Source: a bacterium (GTDB taxonomy: Bacteria; CAIWAD01). From it: a DNA stretch of 64,000 nt. A model generated the notes under the pieces. It saw nothing but the letters and a program-made list of their open reading frames with translations. It did not search any database and had not been told where the DNA came from. This document shows, one piece after another, positions 54,830 to 64,000 of this stretch (the first letter of the stretch is position 1; each line of letters opens with the position of its first letter). Location: NCBI GenBank assembly GCA_030429345.1, contig JAUIFJ010000003.1, positions 122,629-186,628 on the forward strand, read 5' to 3'. A program made the translations under genes and the position numbers.

Positions 54830-55785
54830 TAGCGCCCCGCTTCGGCGTCCTGCAGCAGGCGGAAGACCTCGCTGCCCGTACCCAGGATCAGCTGGGTCTC
54901 CTTGTCGAAGGTCTTCTCCCAGGTCTCGAGCGTCTTCTGGAAGGAATAGAAGGCGCGGCTCGTCGCGTCGCGGTTGTAGGCCAGGTTGAAGATGGCGGCG
55001 GCCGTCGAGTCGGCCTGGCCTCGAATGGTCTCGTAGTCGCGCTGGGCCTCCGACTGGATGCGCAGCAGCTCGCGCTCGCGCTCGCCGTTGATGCGGAAGG
55101 CCTCGCCCTGGCCCTCGCTGCGGTAGAGGTCGGCGATTCTCTCGCGTTCGGAGATCATGCGCTCGAAGACGCGGCGCTGGACTTCTTCCACATAGTTGAT
55201 GCGCTTGAAGCGGAAATCGAGCACCTCGATGCCCAGCTCGGCGACGCCCTCGCGGGACTTTTCCAGCACTTCGCGCTCGATCTCCGGCCGGCCGACCTCG
55301 ACGCTGAAGACTTCCTGCTCCTCGCCCTGGTCGCGGCCGACATTCTCCTCGATCACGGTGAACTCGCGGTTGCTGCTGCGCACGATCTCCACCAGGTCGT
55401 AGCGGGCGACCGCGTTGCGCACGGCGCCGTCGAGGATGTCGTCGAGGCGGGACTGGGCGCCGCGCTCGTCGCGCAGGCGTTTGTAGTACAACAGGGGATC
55501 CGTGATCCGCCAGCGGCCGTAGGTGTCGATCTCGATGAAGCGCTTGTCGCGGGTCGGCACCTGGTTGGGGTCGCCGTCCCATTCCAGGTAGCGCTTTTCC
55601 AGGCGCACGGGCTGCTGGATCAGGGGGACCTTGACATGCAGGCCCGGTTCGGTGATGGCGTTGCCGACGGGCTTGCCGAACTGCAGGATGATCACCTGCT
55701 CGGTCTCGTCCACCGTATACAATGAAAGCCAGGCCAGGGCGATCAGCAGGACGAGGCCGACGAGGCCGATACTCGCCTTGTTCAT
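54829..55785 (-). CDS. hflC: HflC, band-7/SPFH membrane protease modulator
   Basis: 318 aa. N-terminal membrane helix (residues 5-24), then the SPFH domain (QVIILQFGKPVGNAITEPGLHVKVPLIQ, DKRFIEIDTYGRWRITDP) and the long helical part with RINYVEEVQRRVFERMISERERIADLYRSEG. With HflK it forms the periplasm-facing cage that regulates FtsH. It overlaps hflK by 4 nt (ATGA). Confidence 0.93.
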   Translation of the reverse strand: MNKASIGLVGLVLLIALAWLSLYTVDETEQVIILQFGKPVGNAITEPGLHVKVPLIQQPVRLEKRYLEWDGDPNQVPTRDKRFIEIDTYGRWRITDPLLYYKRLRDERGAQSRLDDILDGAVRNAVARYDLVEIVRSSNREFTVIEENVGRDQGEEQEVFSVEVGRPEIEREVLEKSREGVAELGIEVLDFRFKRINYVEEVQRRVFERMISERERIADLYRSEGQGEAFRINGERERELLRIQSEAQRDYETIRGQADSTAAAIFNLAYNRDATSRAFYSFQKTLETWEKTFDKETQLILGTGSEVFRLLQDAEAGR

Positions 55786-56771
55786 TTTCCACCTCCGATC
55801 GAAAGGCCCTTGCCCGCCTCGAGCATCACCGGCAGGACGTTCTCCACGTTCTCGTCGACGATCAGCTTGCTGCCGGATGCGGTCAGCACGCTCTCCATGG
55901 TCTCCAGGTAGAGACGCTGGCGCGTGACCTGCGGGGCCTTGCGGTACTCGGCGAGCACGGACTCGAAGCGCGCGGCCTCGCCGATGGCCTCGTTGACGCG
56001 TTCCGTGCGATAACCCTCGGCCTGCTGCAGCTTCTGCTCGGCCTCGCCGCGGGCGCGGGGGATCACGCGGTTATAGTCGGCCAGGGCCTCGTTGATCAGC
56101 TTCTCGCGTTCCTGCTGGGCCTCGTTGACCTCGTTGAAGGCCGGCTTGACCGGATTGGGCGGGTTGACATCCTGCAGGATCAGCTGTTCGATGTGTACGC
56201 CGTTCTCGTACTGGTTGCAGAGGTCCTGCAGCCGCACTTCCACTTCGGAAGCGATCTCCTGGCGGCCGACGGTCAGCACCTCGTTGACGCTGCGGTCGCC
56301 GACGATCTCGCGCATGATCGATTCCGTCATGTCGCGCAGGGTCTTGCGCACGTTGCGCACCTTGAAGAGATAGAGGTAGGGGTCCGTAATACGGAACTGG
56401 ACGATCCACTGCACGTCGGCCAGGTTGAGGTCGCCGGTCATCATCAGGGATTCGCTGCCGTATTCGCGCTGGGAATAGCGCGTGCGCACGTCGGCGACCA
56501 GGGTCCGGAAACCGAATTCCTCCTTCAGCTGGCGCTCGACGGGGACTTTTGTCACACGCTCGATCGGGTAGGGCAGCTTGAAGTTCAGCCCGGAGGGCAG
56601 CGTGCGGTTGTAGGCGCCGAAGCGCTGGACCACGCCGACCTCCTCCGGTCCGATGCGGGCCCAGGAGCTGATCAGCAGGGCCAGGGCCAGCAGGCCCGGC
56701 AGCAGGTACTTGAGCCCCGGCCCGTTCAAGCGGGGAAGCTCGATCTGCATGTCCTGGTTGGGTGTATTCAT
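55782..56771 (-). CDS. hflK: HflK, band-7/SPFH membrane protease modulator
   Basis: 329 aa. Membrane helix about residues 21-39 (YLLPGLLALALLISSW), SPFH domain (EEVGVVQRFGAYNRTLPSGLNFKLPYPIERVTKVPVERQ) and C-terminal helices (NEAQQEREKLINEALADYNRVIPRARGEAEQKLQQAEGY). It is the first gene of the operon. The usual Gly/Pro-rich N-terminus of enterobacterial HflK is short here. The HflK signature LMMTGDLNLADVQWIVQFRI is clear. Confidence 0.93.
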   Translation of the reverse strand: MNTPNQDMQIELPRLNGPGLKYLLPGLLALALLISSWARIGPEEVGVVQRFGAYNRTLPSGLNFKLPYPIERVTKVPVERQLKEEFGFRTLVADVRTRYSQREYGSESLMMTGDLNLADVQWIVQFRITDPYLYLFKVRNVRKTLRDMTESIMREIVGDRSVNEVLTVGRQEIASEVEVRLQDLCNQYENGVHIEQLILQDVNPPNPVKPAFNEVNEAQQEREKLINEALADYNRVIPRARGEAEQKLQQAEGYRTERVNEAIGEAARFESVLAEYRKAPQVTRQRLYLETMESVLTASGSKLIVDENVENVLPVMLEAGKGLSIGGGK

Positions 56772-56818
56772 GGGGCGGTCCTCTCTGCCGGCATTGCCGG
56801 CCCGCTATGTGCTGTATA

Positions 56819-56850
56819 CGGCCGGAGAGGGCGCATTCGCCCTCCGGCCG
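56819..56850. promoter_or_regulatory. Perfect GC-rich hairpin upstream of hflK
   Basis: CGGCCGGAG then GGGCG pairs with CGCCC then CTCCGGCCG around CATT, nearly perfect over 13 bp with one bulged A, 48-79 nt before the hflK ATG. There is no T-run on either side, so it may be a leader structure of hflK or an operator rather than a terminator. Confidence 0.4.
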
Positions 56851-56934
56851 CTGAAGTCGGGAATATACACAAGCCGGCCGTGGCATGGCGGCCACGACCC
56901 CTTGGGAACAGGGATATAGACGGGCGAGGGGCGC

Positions 56935-59250
<2,316 letters not shown>

Positions 59251-59356
59251 GGCAGCCTTTCAACAGGGTCCCGCCTCGACTCCAGCTTCAAGGAAAGCCG
59301 ATACGGAACTCCCTGCCTCAATCGGCAGAATTCCGCACAGGATTGAGAAAGCCCCC

Positions 59357-59430
59357 AAAGCCGCCCCAAGTAAAACGGGCCCTCACACTATCGCATGAGG
59401 GCCCAAAACCTCTGACATGATTCAGGAATG
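59357..59430. repeat. Hairpin element, copy 1 (GGGCCCTCA type)
   Basis: GGGCCCTCA...TGAGGGCCC (stem around 59380-59407) with flanks AAAGCCGCC and TCTGAC shared with a second copy at 63808-63882. On the plus strand it looks like a terminator hairpin preceded by AAAACGGG, but no plus-strand gene precedes it. Confidence 0.65.
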
Positions 59431-59450
59431 CCGCAAACCCCCATTCCCTA

Positions 59451-59490
59451 TTCTCCGCGCTCTCTGTCTCCTCCGTGCTCTCCGTGCGAG
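59451..59490. repeat. Single arm of the CACGGAGA-type element
   Basis: CTCCGCGCTCTCTGTCTCCT followed by CCGTGCTCTCCGTGCGAG matches the right arms of the elements at 10673, 20411 and 26471. No opposite arm was found nearby. Confidence 0.6.
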
Positions 59491-59598
59491 AAGGCTGTTC
59501 CCGGCAAAGGCTGGAATCGGCAATTCGTGAAGGGGTCTACCAAGTCCCGTACGAGTTTTTTCATTGAAATTTCTTCACCCTATGCCGATATTTCAAGT

Positions 59599-60759
59599 AT
59601 GATTGAGATCCCTCGCCCCCACAATCTCCAAGATCTGGCAGCCTTGTTCGAGACCTTTCCCATCGTCGCTATCCTCGGTGCCAGACAGGTGGGCAAGACG
59701 ACTCTCGCCCGGCAGTTCGTCCGGGATCAGCCCCATACCTGGTTTGATCTGGAGGATCCGAAAGCCCTGGCCCGTCTGCAGGAACCGCACCTGGCGCTGT
59801 CCCCGCTGGAAGACCTGATCGTCCTGGACGAAATCCAGCGCATGCCGGAGCTCTTTCCCTTGTTGCGGGTGCTGGCAGATCGTCCGGACTCGCAAGCGCG
59901 CTTCCTGCTGTTGGGCAGTGCCTCGCCCGCCCTGCTGAAGCAATCGGGCGAAAGCCTGGCCGGCAGAATCGCGTATCACGAACTGTCGGGGTTCTCCCTC
60001 GAGGAGGTGGGTCCGGATCAGGCGGAGAGGCTGTGGTTCCGTGGCGGCTTTCCCCGCTCCTTCCTGGCGGCATCGCTGAAGAGCTCGCGCGCCTGGCGCG
60101 AACAGTTCCTGCGGACCTTCCTGGAGCGGGATCTTCCCCAACTGGGCGTACGCATTCCGGCACTGACCCTGCGTCGCTTCTGGACGATGTTGGCCCACTG
60201 GCACGGACAGGTCTGGAACGCCAACGAGTTCGCCCGTTCCTTCGGCATGAACGACACGACGATCCGACGCTATCTCGACCTGCTGACAGATGCCCTGGTG
60301 CTGCATCAACTTCAGCCCTGGCAAGAGAACCTGCGCAAGCGCCAGGTCAAATCTCCCAAGGTATACATCGCGGACAGCGGCCTGCTGCACAGCCTGCTCG
60401 ACATCGACGATCCGGATCGGCTGCAACACCATCCGAAGCTGGGCGCATCGTGGGAAGGCTTCGTGATCGATGCGGTCCTGCGCCAGCTGGGCGCACGGCG
60501 GGACGAAGCCTGGTTCTGGGCCACGCACAGCGGCGCGGAACTTGACTTGCTGGTGCAGCGTGGATCACAACGGCTGGGCTTCGAGATCAAGCGCACGGCT
60601 GCACCGCGCACGACGAAATCGATGCACAGTGCCCGGGAGTCCCTCGGGCTCGATCGTATCACCGTGATCCACGCAGGGGAGGAGTCCTTCCCTTTGAAGG
60701 AGGGCATCCATGCCATGGCCTTCACCCGCATCCGAAGCGAGCTGCGGCCGCTGGAATGA
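59599..60759 (+). CDS. AAA+ ATPase with C-terminal DUF4143/PD-(D/E)XK-like domain
   Basis: 386 aa from ATG 59599. N-terminal ATPase: ILGARQVGKTTLARQF (P-loop), LIVLDEIQRMPELF (Walker B) and LLLGSASPALLKQSGESLAGR (sensor). Middle winged-helix: LLTDALVLHQLQPWQEN. C-terminal nuclease-like core GAELDLLVQRGSQRLGFEIKRTAAPR keeps the E-x-K of the PD-(D/E)XK fold. Such DUF4143 ATPases are common, often mobile, single genes, sometimes proposed as toxin- or defence-related. Its role is not established. It lies in a region with gene fragments and a toxin-antitoxin pair. The ATG has no clear ribosome site. Confidence 0.85.
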   Translation: MIEIPRPHNLQDLAALFETFPIVAILGARQVGKTTLARQFVRDQPHTWFDLEDPKALARLQEPHLALSPLEDLIVLDEIQRMPELFPLLRVLADRPDSQARFLLLGSASPALLKQSGESLAGRIAYHELSGFSLEEVGPDQAERLWFRGGFPRSFLAASLKSSRAWREQFLRTFLERDLPQLGVRIPALTLRRFWTMLAHWHGQVWNANEFARSFGMNDTTIRRYLDLLTDALVLHQLQPWQENLRKRQVKSPKVYIADSGLLHSLLDIDDPDRLQHHPKLGASWEGFVIDAVLRQLGARRDEAWFWATHSGAELDLLVQRGSQRLGFEIKRTAAPRTTKSMHSARESLGLDRITVIHAGEESFPLKEGIHAMAFTRIRSELRPLE

Positions 60760-60794
60760 GAATGAAAGACGGGCAACCGTCGGCGACAGGAAGC

Positions 60795-60836
60795 CATGCG
60801 CGCCACCTCTTCGAGAGTGCATTCCAGCTGCAGCAT
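60795..60836 (-). pseudogene. Fragment of dihydrolipoamide dehydrogenase (lpd), copy 1
   Basis: On the minus strand the 14 codons read MLQLECTLEEVARM, the same peptide as in the longer lpd 3' fragment at 61841-62000. Homology ends abruptly on both sides. It is a remnant, not a gene. Confidence 0.6.
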
Positions 60837-60995
60837 GGCCGGGAAGCCGCCTACTGGTGGCAGCTGTAGTACAAGGCGATGTGGTGTCGCAAACCGTTGA
60901 ATGAACTGCTGTCCAAGGTCTACAAGGAAGGAAAGGCCTGGTGCCCTGATCTGGTTGGTTGCCTGCTACGAAAGACCTGAGGCATTCCCCGCACT

Positions 60996-61283
60996 CTAGC
61001 CTGCACGATTCTTGCGCATTTCGGTCTCGAGCCTCTCGGCCAGGAAGACCTTCAACAAGCTCTGGTAGGGCACATCCCGCTTGTTGGCCAGCAGCTTGAG
61101 CTCTTCCAGCAGGTGCTCCGGCAGACGGAGGGAAATGGTTTTCAGGGAAGGCTTCAAATTGGGCAGGACCATCCGTCGCCCTTCCGCCCAATCGATGTAT
61201 TCCGTTGAATCCGCCTCGGACCAGAAGGCCCTTTCGGCGTCCTCCGTCCGATGCTTCGGGACTCGCTTCCTAGGCTTTGGCAT
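60996..61283 (-). CDS. brnA: BrnA-like antitoxin (CopG/RHH type)
   Basis: 95 aa from ATG 61283, which overlaps the toxin stop by 14 nt. N-terminal acidic region (EDAERAFWSEADSTEYIDWAEGRR) and C-terminal ribbon-helix-helix (KTISLRLPEHLLEELKLLANKRDVPYQSLLKVFLAERL) are typical of BrnA. It would neutralise BrnT and repress the operon at the upstream palindrome. Confidence 0.88.
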   Translation of the reverse strand: MPKPRKRVPKHRTEDAERAFWSEADSTEYIDWAEGRRMVLPNLKPSLKTISLRLPEHLLEELKLLANKRDVPYQSLLKVFLAERLETEMRKNRAG

Positions 61284-61572
61284 AACGCAGCCTCTCCTTT
61301 CGCGACATGTCACGCGCCGAAATCACGCGAAGCCGGTTTTCCCGCACCGTGAAGACAATGAACAAGTGCCGTCCCTTGTCCGATTGCCCCAGGACGAAGA
61401 ACCGGGGCTCGCTCTGCGAATGCTGTGCATCGGGCAGGGCAAGCAGTGGCCGATTGAAGAACACCTGCTCGCACTCGGCGCCTGAAACGCCATGTTTCTC
61501 CCAGTTCTTGAGCAGGTTTCCATCATCCCACTGAAAGCCGGTGCAGTTCTTGATAAGGTCCATTGGATCCAT
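61270..61572 (-). CDS. brnT: BrnT-like ribonuclease toxin
   Basis: 100 aa from ATG 61572; ATG 61563 is an alternative. The BrnT signature is clear: FQWDDGNLLKNWEKHGVSGAECEQVFFNRPLL, then RFFVLGQSDKGRHLFIVFTVRENRLRVISARDMSRKERLRY. BrnT is a RelE-fold RNase that halts translation. The toxin precedes the antitoxin, as usual for this family. The pair sits between two lpd fragments. Confidence 0.9.
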   Translation of the reverse strand: MDPMDLIKNCTGFQWDDGNLLKNWEKHGVSGAECEQVFFNRPLLALPDAQHSQSEPRFFVLGQSDKGRHLFIVFTVRENRLRVISARDMSRKERLRYAKA

Positions 61573-61621
61573 TGCCAGGGTGCTGCTCCGGATGGGTCTG
61601 TGGCGTTCATGCAATTGGCAT

Positions 61622-61640
61622 GTATATACTGCAAATATAC
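61622..61640 (-). promoter_or_regulatory. Palindromic operator/promoter of brnTA
   Basis: GTATAT-N7-ATATAC (61622-61627 and 61635-61640) lies 50-68 nt upstream of brnT and overlaps a possible -10 (TATATA on the minus strand, -35 TTGCGT at about 18-nt spacing). RHH antitoxins bind such AT-rich dyads, so auto-repression by BrnA is likely. Confidence 0.5.
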
Positions 61641-61840
61641 CGCGGCACGCAAGGCAAAAGAAGCTGCAGGGAAAGTGGGCTGTCCGGCACGCTTCCGGAT
61701 CAAGGGCATGCAAAGTTTCAAGGCACATCAGCACGAATCTTGAATCGATACTTTCGCGAAGCGAAAGCCCAAAGTGCGCGCTTGCGCGCACACAGCGAAT
61801 CCGCTGCATGCCAGGCCAACATCCTCGAGAGTCACAAACA

Positions 61841-62000
61841 CTATTTGTGCAGCGACCGTCCAAGAGCATCCAGGTGCGCCTCCCAGAGCACCTCGCTCAT
61901 GCTGGGATGGGCGTGGAACATGCGCGCCACCTCTTCCAGGGTGCACTCCAGCTGCAGCATGCTGACGGCTTGGGCGATCTGGTCGGTGGCGTGATTCGTA
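61841..62000 (-). pseudogene. 3' fragment of dihydrolipoamide dehydrogenase (lpd)
   Basis: On the minus strand the frame HATDQIAQAV, MLQLECTLEEVARMFHAHP, SMSEVLWEAHLDALGRSLHK then stop (TAG at 61841-61843) is the C-terminal dimerisation end of an Lpd protein (family pattern ...E.A..E..HAHPT.SE....A...A.GR..H). Only about 50 codons remain and the upstream part is missing. CTTTCGC/GCGAAAG and GTGCGCGC/GCGCGCAC hairpins lie between it and brnT (61751-61791). The rest of the 560-nt gap shows no gene. Confidence 0.75.
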
Positions 62001-62132
62001 ACCGTGCTGAAGGCAGCTTTCTACATGCCCAGAGGGCTTTTTCAGATATTTGCAGGCTTGACCTTCGGGAAGGGGCAAGGCGAGTACCTCGACCCGTTCT
62101 AGTGGAGAGAGCGGCCACTGCAAACAGGGTAA

Positions 62133-63680
62133 TTATTGTTGATATCCGTAGACATCAATAGCAAGAGTTCCGGGTGTTATTCCAAAATCATTAGTAAAGC
62201 TCATTGACTGGCCAGGCCACTGATTGCCAATGAGCCTATCGCTGCTGAGGTCAGTAAGCGTAAGGGACCACAAAAGACCACCGATCCCCATGTGAATGTT
62301 TCCGTCATGCATAATATTTATCCAATAAGTTCCAGGTAATAACTGAAATGGTGTAAAAGTAAACTCTAAATATCTATATGGATAATTAGTTGACCCGCCG
62401 CTAACTCCACCAAAAAATGGTGGAGTTGTTGATAACAAAGCAACAGAAGTGTCGTCTTGGTGGACATCGCCAGCAAATGGAGTAATTGCAGCTGCGCTCT
62501 CAGAACTCCACACACTAAGTACAGGATTAAGATTAATCCAATCGTCGTTGATATTGGTGGCGACACCTTTTAAGCCAGTAATTGTAGTTGGAGCAGCAAC
62601 TTGAAGCTTTGCAAGTGTCCTTTCGTATATGGCATGAGTCATGCTTGCAGCTGAGCCGGCTTTAAGCTGCCCATCAGTGCAAGCATCAGTTTGAAGATTC
62701 CAACAAGAGGCATCAACTCCAGTGTCATCTTGCCTTAAGTTAAAGACAACCGGAGACGCCGGCGTATCCTCCATCACTCCACCACAAGCTATCATCTCTT
62801 CCACCTGGTCATCAAACGCCCAATTAGCATCAGTAATATCGATTCCATCTTGCTCGTATACAATGACAAGCTTGTAGTCAGCATCAGCACCAAAGTCGAT
62901 GTTTCCGTTTACATCGATATAAGGTGCAAGAGCGGCTCCACCAATCTGGCGTTGCTGTGCTTGACCGAGTGTTAACCCTTTCGCCACAGCTTTCTCTTCT
63001 ACGTTATCACCATGAAGAAGAACGATCGCACGGGAGTCGTAGCTCTGAATCACAAGCGAGCTGTCCGGATTCGTGCAATCCGGATCACAGGCTTCCGCCT
63101 GGAGGGAGAACTCCGTGCTGTCCGGAACCTGGGACAGGTTCATGCGGCTGGTCGCGCCGAGTGGCAGGTCCAGCAGGTTTTCTCCGTTGTAGAGTTCCTG
63201 GCTGTATACGCCCTTTTCCGGGACAAGCACTCGTCGCAGCCGTACTTCAGCGCCAGACGCCGCGTCCACCGAGAGCAGTTCGAGTTCCTGCCCATGCGGA
63301 TCGCAGGCGCATTCGGGGTTGATGTAGACGATGATCTTCGCATCCGAGTAGATCTTGACGAAATCCTCCGGCACCGCCTGCGTGGCACTCCAGGAGCTCT
63401 CGTCGCGCCGCACAGTGATGTACTCGCAGTCCTGCTCCGTTTCCACCTTGAACAGCCGCTGCACCAGGGGCGAACCCTCTCCGTGATCCGTCTCGACGCG
63501 CAGGATCTGCGAGGCGCTGCGGGGATGAATCCCGTTGATCGGGTATTTGCCCCCTCCCGCCGGGTTCTCCGCATCAAAACCGGGTGCAAGCTGCGCCGGC
63601 AGGGTGGGGGCCAGGAGGAGCAGGCAGAGAAGGGACCAGGAAAGAAGAGTGCGCACGGAAGTCGGTTCCAGATTGTTCAT
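62133..63680 (-). CDS. Secreted protein of unknown function with mosaic composition
   Basis: 515 aa from ATG 63680; a GTG at 63716 is an in-frame alternative. The signal peptide is LLSWSLLCLLLLAPTLPAQ. The N-terminal about 210 residues are encoded by GC-rich DNA like the neighbours and are beta-rich (VVRRDESSWSA-like, IIVYINPECACDPHG, LDLPLGATSRMNLSQVPDS). From about residue 220 on (below about 63020) the DNA becomes AT-rich, with codons unlike the rest of the window, and encodes a different beta domain (IDVNGNIDFGADADYKLVIVYEQDG, FNLRQDDTGVDASCWNLQTDAC, YLEFTFTPFQLLPGTYWINIMHDG). No sorting domain. No family recognised. Confidence 0.75.
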   Translation of the reverse strand: MNNLEPTSVRTLLSWSLLCLLLLAPTLPAQLAPGFDAENPAGGGKYPINGIHPRSASQILRVETDHGEGSPLVQRLFKVETEQDCEYITVRRDESSWSATQAVPEDFVKIYSDAKIIVYINPECACDPHGQELELLSVDAASGAEVRLRRVLVPEKGVYSQELYNGENLLDLPLGATSRMNLSQVPDSTEFSLQAEACDPDCTNPDSSLVIQSYDSRAIVLLHGDNVEEKAVAKGLTLGQAQQRQIGGAALAPYIDVNGNIDFGADADYKLVIVYEQDGIDITDANWAFDDQVEEMIACGGVMEDTPASPVVFNLRQDDTGVDASCWNLQTDACTDGQLKAGSAASMTHAIYERTLAKLQVAAPTTITGLKGVATNINDDWINLNPVLSVWSSESAAAITPFAGDVHQDDTSVALLSTTPPFFGGVSGGSTNYPYRYLEFTFTPFQLLPGTYWINIMHDGNIHMGIGGLLWSLTLTDLSSDRLIGNQWPGQSMSFTNDFGITPGTLAIDVYGYQQ

Positions 63681-63807
63681 GTCGGGTTGAGCAGAAGCAG
63701 ACAAGCAATCCAGCACTAGAGTCCGGTTTGCCTGGCCGAAACAGCGTTTTGCCCTGGGTCGGATCGGAACCTATGGCCGGCGGGCTGTTCAAGCAAGAGG
63801 AAATCAA

Positions 63808-63882
63808 AGCCGCCACAAGCAAAACGGGCCCTCAAGCAATCGCATAAGGGCCCGAGATATCTGACCAACATTCGGTTGAGTC
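63808..63882. repeat. Hairpin element, copy 2 (GGGCCCTCA type)
   Basis: AAAGCCGCC, CAAAACGGGCCCTCAAGC, ATCGCATAAGGGCCC and TATCTGACC align with the copy at 59357-59430 over about 65 bp. It lies 127 nt upstream of the minus-strand secreted protein start. Confidence 0.65.
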
Positions 63883-63975
63883 CGTAGATTTGTGCAAAAG
63901 CAGCTAAGCCCTTGAAAAAGGAAGGGCCATGGCCTTCTTTAGTGGTGCATAACCAAATCACTAAGGAGGAAAACC

Positions 63976-64000
63976 ATGGCCCAGCAGCATGAAGCCAATT
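63976..64000 (+). CDS. Start of a gene running off the window
   Basis: ATG at 63976 with AAGGAGG 6 nt upstream; the eight codons visible read MAQQHEAN. A hairpin (about 63918-63940, GAAGGGCCATGGCCTTC) lies upstream. Too short to identify; the setting near repeat elements would suit an insertion-sequence gene, but this is a guess. Confidence 0.5.

Noticed and set aside
60840-60990. Plus-strand peptide WCRKPLNELLSKVYKEGKAW as a gene remnant
   Set aside because: Frame opens without a ribosome site and ends quickly at a TGA near 60980. It may be a fragment, but I could not match it to any family.

Overview
The window is chromosomal DNA from a GC-rich, Gram-negative-type bacterium. It shows outer-membrane style export (an RND efflux pair, many Cys-anchored lipoproteins) and at least four secreted proteins ending in the NPFNP/FlgD-like C-terminal domain typical of the FCB superphylum (Fibrobacterota, Bacteroidota and candidate phyla such as Krumholzibacteriota or Eisenbacteria). 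I read it as an uncultured FCB-type lineage. The exact phylum is inference.

Layout. 1-1620: an RND efflux operon on the minus strand, cut by the window edge. 2.4-6.9 kb: a 12-bp tandem repeat, two secreted sorting-domain proteins, PPK2 and a small lipoprotein. 7.0-12.1 kb: an SOS-mutagenesis pair, imuB and dnaE2/imuC. 12.5-18.4 kb: a plus-strand run with methyltransferase, ArsC/Spx-like, glutaredoxin, Nudix, RecJ, XerD-like and esterase genes. The last five genes of this run overlap or nearly touch. 18.5-26.4 kb: a membrane protein, secreted proteins, a glnS/thiamine-binding/POT operon and a lipoprotein. 26.6-32.2 kb: a PNGase F-like enzyme with a LamG insertion, a DinB-like protein, a TetR regulator and EttA. 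32.1-40.1 kb: exported proteins, a HhH-GPD glycosylase and three paralogous lipoproteins.

40.1-46.5 kb is the accessory island. A single-chain Type ISP restriction-modification enzyme (1642 aa) is flanked by three copies of a ~200-bp MITE-like element with ~47-bp terminal inverted repeats, a 17-bp tandem array and a 38-bp tandem array. The island is bordered by two near-identical terminators in opposite orientation.

46.5-56.8 kb: one minus-strand operon (hflK, hflC, rRNA-type methyltransferase, RluA-family synthase, Sir2, PP2C, Ser/Thr kinase-ATPase-TPR, GAF-PAS histidine kinase) in which every junction overlaps. 56.9-64 kb: a hybrid histidine kinase, a DUF4143-type ATPase, a BrnT/BrnA toxin-antitoxin pair between two lpd gene fragments, a compositionally mosaic secreted protein and the start of another gene.

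Cross-cutting signals. (i) Sigma-54-like -24/-12 boxes lie upstream of most exported-protein genes. (ii) Several dispersed intergenic inverted-repeat families are present. (iii) The palindrome GTATAC is over-represented (31 sites found by eye, about 6-7 expected from base composition). No tRNA, rRNA or CRISPR array was seen. All functional calls rest on reading the sequence; no database search was run.
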